This document shows, piece after piece, positions 1-4,914 of a stretch of DNA of 5,071 nucleotides. A program made the translations under genes and the position numbers. The stretch covers positions 1 to 5,071 of the forward strand of contig JABMQG010000226.1 in the NCBI GenBank assembly GCA_013203365.1, written 5' to 3'. The stretch's first letter is position 1. Each line of letters starts with the position of its first letter. The notes beneath the pieces are model-generated. The model was given only the letters and a program-made list of their open reading frames with translations. It had not been told where the DNA came from and did no database searches. This DNA comes from Planctomycetota bacterium (GTDB lineage: Bacteria; Planctomycetota; Phycisphaerae; SM23-33; FEN-1343).

Positions 1-2
1 CC

Positions 3-74
3 ACCGAAGACCCTATTGGCAACAAGGTTGCCACCGCCGTCGCCCAGCCGATCGTGCTGAAAGAGATGGATTAG
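3..74 (+). CDS. C-terminal end of an unidentified protein (5' partial)
   Basis: The window opens inside an uninterrupted reading frame that ends at TAG (72-74). The visible tail of 23 residues is TEDPIGNKVATAVAQPIVL followed by KEMD. Most codons end in G or C, as in the confident genes of this window. A hairpin followed by a T-run lies about 95 bases downstream and fits a transcription end for this gene. The piece is too short to assign to any family. The alternative is a chance open frame, since only 24 codons are visible. Confidence 0.5.
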   Translation, partial: TEDPIGNKVATAVAQPIVLKEMD

Positions 75-128
75 TACGCGGATCGACTCGCGCGCGGCAA
101 ACCGGGAGTCCAGGTAACAAACCAATCG

Positions 129-149
129 CAAATCGCAAGGCACGATTTG
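129..149 (-). terminator. Perfect 7-bp hairpin, candidate minus-strand terminator
   Basis: CAAATCG (129-135) and CGATTTG (143-149) form a perfect inverted repeat around a 7-base loop. Read on the minus strand, the second arm is followed by the T-rich stretch CGATTGGTTTGTT, about 60 bases past the stop codon of the small minus-strand gene at 211-516. The T-run is interrupted by G, so this would be a weak intrinsic terminator. A 7-base tandem duplication, AATCGCA twice at 124-137, overlaps the left arm and offers an alternative pairing register. Confidence 0.35.
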
Positions 150-167
150 AAAGCCGCAAATGTTCGC

Positions 168-185
168 AGGCCGCCTGGGCCTTTT
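168..185 (+). terminator. Candidate intrinsic terminator of the first plus-strand gene
   Basis: AGGCC (168-172) pairs with GGCCT (178-182) across a 5-base loop, and the stem runs directly into TTT (183-185). It lies between two convergent genes. The stem is short but GC-rich, so the call is tentative. The overlapping pair CAGG/CCTG (167-177) is an alternative fold. Confidence 0.4.
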
Positions 186-210
186 CGCAAGACAAGACCA
201 GAAATGAAAT

Positions 211-516
211 TCACCAGCACTGAGGAACCGCAGACGGGGTTTCGCCGTTGGCTTGAAGTTGATTGTCCCGGTCCACAGCCGGTGCCGGCGTGAGGCTACG
301 CTCACCGGACGACTCCTTTGATGCAAACCAGGATGAGACTTTGCCCCGGCCCATGTCCACGGCCTCGGTTACCTTCCGGCCTGTAGCCGACCAGTTGATC
401 CGCTGAGCGTGGACAGTCAACCAACCGAGAATGTCCGGGCTGTTCGGCAGCCGACCAAAATGGTAGCTGCCCAGGCAGAGTGCACAAACTATTAGTAGTG
501 ACAGCAGCTTTCTCAT
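211..516 (-). CDS. Small membrane-anchored or secreted hypothetical protein, 101 aa
   Basis: This is a complete reading frame from ATG (514-516) to TGA (211-213). A GGGGAAG stretch a few bases before the ATG can serve as ribosome binding site. The N-terminus is a basic start (MRK) followed by a hydrophobic stretch at residues 4-16 (LLSLLIVCALCLG), which is an uncleaved anchor or a short signal peptide. The cysteines at 11 and 14 do not sit in a good lipobox because Leu or Val precedes them. Residues 38-66 contain QRINWSATGRKVTEAVDMGR and a Trp-Phe pair (63-64), and look like a short amphipathic segment. The rest is a Pro/Ser/Asn/Gln-rich tail that is probably disordered. I do not recognise the family. 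It has its own predicted promoter in the divergent region. The signal-like N-terminus and ribosome binding site make a real gene more likely than a chance frame. Confidence 0.6.
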   Translation of the reverse strand: MRKLLSLLIVCALCLGSYHFGRLPNSPDILGWLTVHAQRINWSATGRKVTEAVDMGRGKVSSWFASKESSGERSLTPAPAVDRDNQLQANGETPSAVPQCW

Positions 517-601
517 GGCACTTCCCCGTCAACGCAGTGAATGCAATTGGCGCGGGGCGACCGTACGGGACCCGTCCGCACCTTCTGCCCTGACATCATT
601 A

Positions 602-631
602 ATTATACATCTCAGATGCCGTCCGTGTCGG
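602..631 (-). promoter_or_regulatory. Predicted sigma-70 type promoter for the small minus-strand gene
   Basis: On the minus strand, a perfect TATAAT (607 down to 602) is preceded at 18 bases by CCGACA (631 down to 626), which matches the last four bases of TTGACA. Transcription would start near 595 and leave a leader of about 80 bases before the ATG at 516. The A/T-rich inverted repeat at 633-651 lies just upstream of the -35 position, where an UP element would sit. That the planctomycete-type housekeeping sigma factor uses this consensus is assumed. Confidence 0.5.
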
Positions 632-632
632 G

Positions 633-651
633 CGTTTTTGGAATAAAAACG
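633..651. repeat. A/T-rich inverted repeat, possible UP element or operator
   Basis: CGTTTTT (633-639) and AAAAACG (645-651) are perfect 7-base inverted arms around GGAAT. The element stands out as A/T-rich in GC-rich surroundings. It lies about -38 to -56 relative to the predicted minus-strand start near 595. Its position suits an alpha-subunit contact site or a dimeric regulator site. It could also be a hairpin if transcribed. Confidence 0.35.
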
Positions 652-658
652 AACCCGG

Positions 659-688
659 CCGGTACGCCGCACCCGGTGCGACCGGTAC
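659..688. repeat. Nested palindrome with direct CCGGTAC repeats
   Basis: CGCACC (668-673) and GGTGCG (675-680) form a near-perfect palindrome around one C. It is flanked by CCGGT (659-663) and ACCGG (681-685), which extend the dyad with a 4-base bulge. CCGGTAC also occurs as a direct repeat at 659-665 and 682-688, with the near copy CCGGTGC at 673-679. The cluster is about 50-75 bases upstream of the -35 of the GTPase promoter and upstream of the divergent promoter, so a regulator site is possible. No known operator is recognised. Confidence 0.4.
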
Positions 689-736
689 AGTCGTCAGTGC
701 CTGCACATCAACGGCTGTTTGGGGACTGAATCGCCC

Positions 737-766
737 TTGGGCTCGAGCCGGTGGGGCAGGTATAAT
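737..766 (+). promoter_or_regulatory. Strong predicted promoter giving a leaderless GTPase mRNA
   Basis: TTGGGC (737-742), an 18-base spacer, and a perfect TATAAT (761-766) form a good sigma-70 type promoter. The normal start point, about 7 bases past the -10 box, falls at 773-774, on the first base of the GTPase ATG (774-776). No usable Shine-Dalgarno lies between the -10 box and the ATG. The nearest purine-rich stretch is upstream of the -10 box and would not be in the transcript. This arrangement predicts leaderless translation. Confidence 0.65.
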
Positions 767-773
767 TCGTGCT

Positions 774-1760
774 ATGATAAACCCGACAGCCGATTACGAA
801 AAGGCCGAGGCCAGTTTCCGTGCGGCAACGACACCCGCCGAGCAACTGGAGTCACTCCAGGAAATGCTGCGCACGATCCCCAAGCACAAGAGTTCCGAAA
901 AAGCCCAGTCGGACATCAAGCGCAAGATCAGCACCTTAAAGAAGCAGATAGCCCAAGCCCCGCGCTCGAGCGTGGCACACGTAGACCCATACCACATACC
1001 GCCCGGCGGGGCCGGCCAAGTCACTCTGGTTGGCCTACCTAACACAGGCAAGAGTTCCATCGTCGCCGCCGTAAGCAAAGCCACAGTCAAGGTGGCGGAC
1101 TATCCCTTCAGCACGACAGCACCCGTGCCGGCCATGTGGCGATGGAATGACGTGCAGATACAGTTGATCGATACTCCACCGATCACCGCAGAGCACATTT
1201 CCGGGGGGCTTGTTAACCGCCTGCGCCTCTCCGACATTATTGCCGTTGTCGCCGACGCAGCCAGCGGGGACAGTCTCGACCAGGTGGATATCGTGCTGGA
1301 TGTCCTGTCGCAGCGAAAGATAGAACTGTTCGACCGGCCAGCCGTTCAAATCGACAGCCCCGTTCCTGAGGGCAAGCCCGGTCTGCTGGTCGTTACACAT
1401 GCCGACGCGGTCGACCCCGAGGAGATCGCCGCCATGGCCGAACTGCTCGACAATAAGCTCGCGCTATGTCCTGTGGACTGCGTCGGGGGAGTCGGGTTCG
1501 AACAATTCGTCCAGCAGATCTGGCGGCTGCTGCACGTGTTGCGCGTCTATACCAAACGCCCCGGCGAAAAAGTCGAGCGAACCGAACCGTACACGCTCCA
1601 GATCGGCTCCACAGTCGAAGACCTTGCCGGGGCCATCCACCGCGATCTGCCCGAGAGGCTCAAATTCATCCGTATCTGGGGCGATGGCAGACTCCCCGGT
1701 CAGCAAGTCCAACGCACCGAGCAGCTCAAGGACAAGGACCTGGTGGAAATCCACGAGTGA
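774..1760 (+). CDS. DRG/Obg-like GTPase with C-terminal TGS domain, 328 aa
   Basis: This is a complete gene from ATG (774) to TGA (1758-1760). Residues 7-62 are a charged helical segment (YEKAEASF, then IPKHKSSEKAQSDIKRKIS) like the N-terminal helical hairpin of archaeal/eukaryal DRG proteins, which supports the chosen start. The G domain begins near 80. G1 is GLPNTGKS (87-94), and switch I threonines lie at 114-115 in PFSTT. G3 is DTPP (133-136) where DxPG is usual, and G4 is probably THAD (208-211) where NKxD or TKxD is usual. Residues about 257-328, from YTLQIGSTVEDLA to the end, form a TGS domain, a small fold of RNA-linked GTPases and threonyl-tRNA synthetase. DRG relatives bind ribosomes or RNA, so a cytosolic role in translation is inferred; the substrate or partner cannot be read here. 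The altered G3 and G4 could lower nucleotide affinity or change base specificity. The mRNA is probably leaderless. The gene stands alone and is convergent with the lipoprotein gene. Confidence 0.9.
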   Translation: MINPTADYEKAEASFRAATTPAEQLESLQEMLRTIPKHKSSEKAQSDIKRKISTLKKQIAQAPRSSVAHVDPYHIPPGGAGQVTLVGLPNTGKSSIVAAVSKATVKVADYPFSTTAPVPAMWRWNDVQIQLIDTPPITAEHISGGLVNRLRLSDIIAVVADAASGDSLDQVDIVLDVLSQRKIELFDRPAVQIDSPVPEGKPGLLVVTHADAVDPEEIAAMAELLDNKLALCPVDCVGGVGFEQFVQQIWRLLHVLRVYTKRPGEKVERTEPYTLQIGSTVEDLAGAIHRDLPERLKFIRIWGDGRLPGQQVQRTEQLKDKDLVEIHE

Positions 1761-1888
1761 CGCCACTGAGGCAACTGATGCCGCCACCATACGGCCGGCG
1801 ACAACCGAGCCGCCAATGCCAAGATCAGCGCCGCGGGGATCGCGCTTGCGGGGATAGTGAACCGTCTCCTGTTCTGCCGCCTCTGCTG
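1761..1888. other. Convergent intergenic region without a clear terminator
   Basis: These 128 bases separate the ends of the GTPase and lipoprotein genes. I see only a short GGCA/TGCC hairpin around 1770-1782 with no T-run, and the direct repeat GCGGGGAT at 1833-1840 and 1848-1855. No convincing rho-independent terminator or gene is present. Open frames crossing it are extensions of non-coding frames of the neighbours. Confidence 0.5.
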
Positions 1889-2869
1889 TTATTTGCCGCG
1901 TTGGGTCAGAATGGAGATTCGTTGTCGCGCGAACTCCACGTTCATTCCTTTGGACAGTTCATACTTCAGCGCATCGCGATAAAGTTGCACCGCGCGGTCG
2001 CGATGGTGGAGCTGAAAATCAGCGACCATCGCGGCCCGATAACGGGCAGGCTCGCTGATTTGCGGGTCCCACTCCCATGCCCGCTGGTACCACGCCACTG
2101 CACGATGATGCTCGTTGAAGTAATTCGCGTAGAGTTCGCCGATGTAGTAGGCGCTCAAGGCGATACGCGTACTGGTTGGATACTCGCGCACCAGTTGCAG
2201 GAACTTCGTCAACGCCACGCGTAGCTTTTGATAGTCCACAAAGATCGGTACAGGCCGGGCGATCTTGTACAGCCTCATCGCCTCATCATAGAGAGTCTCC
2301 GCCTCTGCTATGACGGCCACGGGTCGCAGATCAGCCGGAGGAACCTCGGCGGAGAGTATGTACGAGTAATGCCGAACCGAGTCGAATCGCTTGTGAATGC
2401 TCTTGGCCAGTTCGCACTTGAAATCCTGCGCACCGGAGTGGTAGAAATCGATCAGATCATCGACCGCGGCCAGATAGTCGCCTCGAGCGGTGATGACGGA
2501 TTCAATCAGCGCGGCCTCCGAAACTCGATCCAGCGGCATTTCCTGCTTTGTCGGTGCGGCCGTAATCCCATCGAACGTGAAGGTCTGCGCCCGGTGGGTG
2601 TTTTCCAGTTCTTCCGCCGCCCATCGACCCTTGACGTACGAGCCGACCCGATCGTAATAAGCCTTCAGGACACTCAACTGATACTGATATATCGCGAGTG
2701 TGTCGGTAACCTTCTGGGCGGCGGCGGTCTCGGCCTCGCCAGCCGGCGTCAGCACCTTCACCACATTCCCTTCGGCCGTCCTCGGCGGGGCCGGGGGCAC
2801 ATCGCATCCTAAATCCGCAAGCAAGCAACCTGCCAGACACGTGGCCATTGCAACCTTTATCCAGCTCAT
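1889..2869 (-). CDS. TPR-containing predicted lipoprotein, 326 aa
   Basis: This is a complete gene from ATG (2867-2869) to TAA (1889-1891), with a strong AAGGAG ribosome binding site. The leader MSWIKVAMATCLAGCLLADL gives a lipobox LAGC at 12-15, making Cys15 the likely lipidated residue after a rather short signal peptide. Cys22, after LG, is a weaker alternative. Residues 23-50 form a Pro/Ala-rich linker. Residues 50-175 look alpha-helical, with many Tyr, Asp and Leu. Residues about 188-305 form three TPR-like helical pairs, with markers such as YPTSTRIALSAYYIGELYAN, then AVAWYQRAWEWDP and AVQLYRDALKYEL. TPR proteins usually mediate protein contacts, so a scaffold role in an envelope complex, loosely BamD/YbgF-like in layout, is possible; no orthologue is claimed. 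It lies 127 bases downstream of ispD on the same strand and may be cotranscribed or have its own promoter. Confidence is high for a real lipoprotein gene and low for its function. Confidence 0.85.
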   Translation of the reverse strand: MSWIKVAMATCLAGCLLADLGCDVPPAPPRTAEGNVVKVLTPAGEAETAAAQKVTDTLAIYQYQLSVLKAYYDRVGSYVKGRWAAEELENTHRAQTFTFDGITAAPTKQEMPLDRVSEAALIESVITARGDYLAAVDDLIDFYHSGAQDFKCELAKSIHKRFDSVRHYSYILSAEVPPADLRPVAVIAEAETLYDEAMRLYKIARPVPIFVDYQKLRVALTKFLQLVREYPTSTRIALSAYYIGELYANYFNEHHRAVAWYQRAWEWDPQISEPARYRAAMVADFQLHHRDRAVQLYRDALKYELSKGMNVEFARQRISILTQRGK

Positions 2870-2878
2870 CGCACTATG

Positions 2879-2884
2879 CTCCTT
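2879..2884 (-). promoter_or_regulatory. Ribosome binding site of the TPR lipoprotein gene
   Basis: On the minus strand this reads AAGGAG, within GGAAGGAG, 9 bases before the ATG at 2869. It is the strongest Shine-Dalgarno in the window and fixes the start, in contrast to the leaderless GTPase gene. Confidence 0.75.
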
Positions 2885-2961
2885 CCGTTGCGTTGGACTA
2901 CCTCAGTGACCGACGACGTCAAATCAACTTCGAATACTCAGCCTATTTTCAGCTTTTCGAC

Positions 2962-2982
2962 AAGCACGCACATTATGCGCTT
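2962..2982 (-). other. Hairpin just after ispD, no T-run
   Basis: AAG (2962-2964) with CTT (2980-2982), and CGCA (2967-2970) with TGCG (2976-2979), form a 7-bp stem with a 2-base bulge, 15 bases past the ispD stop codon. On the minus strand it is followed by GTCGAAAAG, not a T-run, so it is unlikely to be an efficient intrinsic terminator. It could be an mRNA-stabilising 3' structure or chance. I see no strong promoter for the lipoprotein gene in this 127-base gap. Confidence 0.25.
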
Positions 2983-2996
2983 CTGGCCGGCGTTTG

Positions 2997-3800
2997 TCAC
3001 CATTGTGCTTCGGCGAACGGGCTTCCGTCAGTCTTGGGTTTGGGCTTGGGCAGCGACCTTATCACCGCCTCTGCAAACGCAAGGTCGGCCGGCGTGGTGA
3101 TCTTGACGTTCCGCGGGTCGCCCAGCACGACGGCGATCCGCTGACCCATTCTCTCGACGAGTTGGGCATCATCAGTCACCTGCTCGTTGCCGGCGGCGAC
3201 GTAGGCCTCCACCAGCAACTGGCGACGAAACACCTGCGGTGTCTGGGCCTGCCACAGCCCATTGCGGGGAACCGTCTGATCGACCACGAATGCCTGCTTG
3301 TTCCTGAACTTCTTGGACTTGATAGGCTCACCCAACAGCAAAATCTGCTCGGCAGGGTCGGCTTCCACAGCCGAAACCTTCTTCAACGTCCCGTGCACCG
3401 GATAGGCCAATATGGCTGCCCCAGTCTTGGCCGCGGCCGCGAAGACCGCGTCAATCCACAGTGGGCTGACGCACGGGCGAACCGCATCGTGCACTGCCAC
3501 CAGCTCGGCTTGCTCGTCCACTTCGGCCAGCGCGCTGCGAACGCTGTCGCTTCGCTCGGCGCCGCCGGTGACCAGTCTCACATCCATCAAGCCAAGGTTG
3601 CCAGCATACCGTTCATTGATCGTGGCTCGATCGTCCAGGCTAACCACCAACAACAACTGGCATACGTCATCGCGACTGGCGAACAGCTCCAGCGTTCGCA
3701 GGAACACCGGCCGGCCGTCGAGCCGCTCGAATATCTTGTTCTGCTTGCCCCCGAAGCGGGCGGCCTGCCCTGCCGCGGGAACGATTACACTCACTTTCAT
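2997..3800 (-). CDS. ispD: 2-C-methyl-D-erythritol 4-phosphate cytidylyltransferase, 267 aa
   Basis: IspD joins CTP and methylerythritol 4-phosphate to give CDP-methylerythritol, the third step of the non-mevalonate (MEP) isoprenoid pathway, in the cytosol. The start MKVSVIVPAAG at 3798-3800 matches the family N-terminus and has AAGGTG 5 bases upstream. A longer frame begins at 3884 but would add 28 non-homologous residues and overlap the preceding gene. All the key positions I can align to the E. coli enzyme are present: the nucleotide loop PAAGQAAR (8-15, Arg15 for Arg20), Lys22 in NKIF (for Lys27), Asp105 in VHDAVRP (for Asp106), Arg179 in PRNGLW (for Arg157), Thr187 in QTPQ (for Thr165) and Lys233 in NVKIT (for Lys213). 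About 24 extra residues lie between GTLKK (137-141) and Arg179. The C-terminus has a short Pro/Lys tail, LPKPKPK. It follows the PIN-TRAM gene by 53 bases, so the two are probably cotranscribed. ispF is not adjacent. Confidence 0.95.
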   Translation of the reverse strand: MKVSVIVPAAGQAARFGGKQNKIFERLDGRPVFLRTLELFASRDDVCQLLLVVSLDDRATINERYAGNLGLMDVRLVTGGAERSDSVRSALAEVDEQAELVAVHDAVRPCVSPLWIDAVFAAAAKTGAAILAYPVHGTLKKVSAVEADPAEQILLLGEPIKSKKFRNKQAFVVDQTVPRNGLWQAQTPQVFRRQLLVEAYVAAGNEQVTDDAQLVERMGQRIAVVLGDPRNVKITTPADLAFAEAVIRSLPKPKPKTDGSPFAEAQW

Positions 3801-3805
3801 AACCG

Positions 3806-3811
3806 CACCTT
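3806..3811 (-). promoter_or_regulatory. Ribosome binding site deciding the ispD start
   Basis: On the minus strand this reads AAGGTG, 5 bases before the ATG at 3800. Together with the family-typical MKVSVIVPAAG N-terminus it selects this start over the in-frame ATG 84 bases upstream. Confidence 0.6.
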
Positions 3812-3853
3812 GCCGATCGGCACCACAGCCGAGCCTATGCCGATATCGCACGT

Positions 3854-4903
3854 TTATCGCTGCGCCGCCGAGGACTCTTCCCACCGACCGAAGATCATTC
3901 GGCCGGCTGAGGTCTGCAGCGTGCTGGTAACCAATATCGCTATTTCTTCGCCAATGTGGTCCCGGCCCTGGTCGACGACGATCATCGTCCCATCAGCCAT
4001 GTAACCGACCCCCTGGCTGGGTTCCTCGCCAGGCTTGATGATCTTGACAGTTATGGATTCCCCCGGCAACACAACCGTCTTCAGGGCGTTGGCCAGGTCA
4101 TTGATGTTTATCACCTCCACGCCGCGTAGCTGGGCGATCTTGCTGAGATTGTAGTCGTTCGTCACGACGCGCCCACCAACATGCCGGGCCAGGGCCAACA
4201 GCTTGTTATCCACGTCGCCCGCCGAGTCCACCTCGCGTACGTGGGTATCGAGAATCGATATGTCTATCTTGTCGCTCTTCTGCAGCCTATTCAGTACGTC
4301 CAGTCCACGCCGGCCACGGTTTCGCCGCAGCTTGTCGGCCGAGTCGGCAATGGCTTGCAGCTCAGCCAGAACGAACCGTGGAACAATCAGCTCACTGTCG
4401 ATGATTCGGGTCTCAGCCATGTCGGCGATTCGCCCGTCGATGATCACCGAGGTATCCAGCAGCATAGTTCTGGCGCCTTTGGCCTGCTTGGCGAACTCCA
4501 CGTACGGGATGATGAAACGAAAATCATCCTTCGTTTGCATGACGAAAGTCACGCAGACGAACACGCTGATGGTTACGATCAGGGTCTTGATCATCGCCGC
4601 CACTGACGTATGCTCACCCGGGAAAACGTCCGCGATCAACTCCACCACCAGCCCAAGCACATACGCGATGGCCAGTCCGGCAAGCAGACCAAAAAACAAC
4701 CCGCCGATCGCCCGGAGGTTCTTCCGGCGCCATAGCAAGTCAGCTGCTACAACAATCATTCCCACCATCAACGGAATTATCATGAAAAATGTCAGCTGTG
4801 ATCCTGATCCGAGACCCTTGATCCCTATTTCGCTGGTAGCCACGGAATACGTCAAGGCCAAGATCGTCAGCAAGAAAATCCCGCGTATGATATGAAGCAC
4901 CAT
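3854..4903 (-). CDS. YacL-type integral membrane PIN-TRAM protein, 349 aa
   Basis: This is a complete gene from ATG (4901-4903) to TAA (3854-3856), with GAGGG 8 bases upstream. Four hydrophobic segments are visible near residues 5-24, 37-57, 67-92 and 104-121. They form a membrane domain, after which the soluble part starts. The PIN domain (about 145-272) carries the expected acidic residues: Asp150 in LLDTSVIIDGR, Glu181 in LAEL, Asp230/Asp232 in GDVDNKLLALA, and Asp250 in TNDYN. These residues bind metal ions in PIN ribonucleases. A TRAM domain, a likely RNA-binding beta fold, follows from about 276 to 340 (VLPGESITVKII to SAGRMIFGRW). Architecture and length match Bacillus YacL and related proteins, which in that genus sit directly before ispD. 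The substrate is unknown; a membrane-tethered RNase is the family-based inference. The start lies 11 bases after the stop of an upstream frame, which suggests coupling. No antitoxin-like partner is adjacent, so a toxin role is unlikely. Confidence 0.92.
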   Translation of the reverse strand: MVLHIIRGIFLLTILALTYSVATSEIGIKGLGSGSQLTFFMIIPLMVGMIVVAADLLWRRKNLRAIGGLFFGLLAGLAIAYVLGLVVELIADVFPGEHTSVAAMIKTLIVTISVFVCVTFVMQTKDDFRFIIPYVEFAKQAKGARTMLLDTSVIIDGRIADMAETRIIDSELIVPRFVLAELQAIADSADKLRRNRGRRGLDVLNRLQKSDKIDISILDTHVREVDSAGDVDNKLLALARHVGGRVVTNDYNLSKIAQLRGVEVININDLANALKTVVLPGESITVKIIKPGEEPSQGVGYMADGTMIVVDQGRDHIGEEIAILVTSTLQTSAGRMIFGRWEESSAAQR

Positions 4904-4914
4904 AACCGAAGCCC

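Noticed and set aside
541..729. 62-codon plus-strand open frame in the divergent intergenic region
   Set aside because: It has no ribosome binding site, overlaps the predicted minus-strand promoter and the repeats, and shows no protein-like pattern.
1793..1831. Sequence resemblance between 1793-1831 and the PIN-TRAM/ispD spacer at about 3811-3848 (both contain GAGCC and ATGCC then GAT)
   Set aside because: The match is short, gapped and imperfect, and it has no inverted-repeat or mobile-element character. Chance similarity in GC-rich spacers is the simplest reading.
1466..2224. Long plus-strand open frame of 252 codons spanning the end of the GTPase gene and the lipoprotein gene
   Set aside because: It overlaps two confident genes in other frames, and its Arg/Pro-rich composition is typical of a shadow frame in GC-rich DNA.
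3801..3884. Longer IspD with 28 extra N-terminal residues
   Set aside because: The extension overlaps the end of the PIN-TRAM gene and lacks IspD similarity. The internal ATG at 3800 has a ribosome binding site and the family-typical first residues.
2994..4004. Plus-strand open frame of 336 codons opposite ispD and the PIN-TRAM gene
   Set aside because: It is antisense to ispD, whose catalytic motifs are all present, and its translation shows no recognisable domain.
3854..4903. PIN protein as the toxin of a toxin-antitoxin pair
   Set aside because: The four membrane segments, the TRAM domain and the ispD neighbour match the YacL type. No small antitoxin gene overlaps or precedes it.
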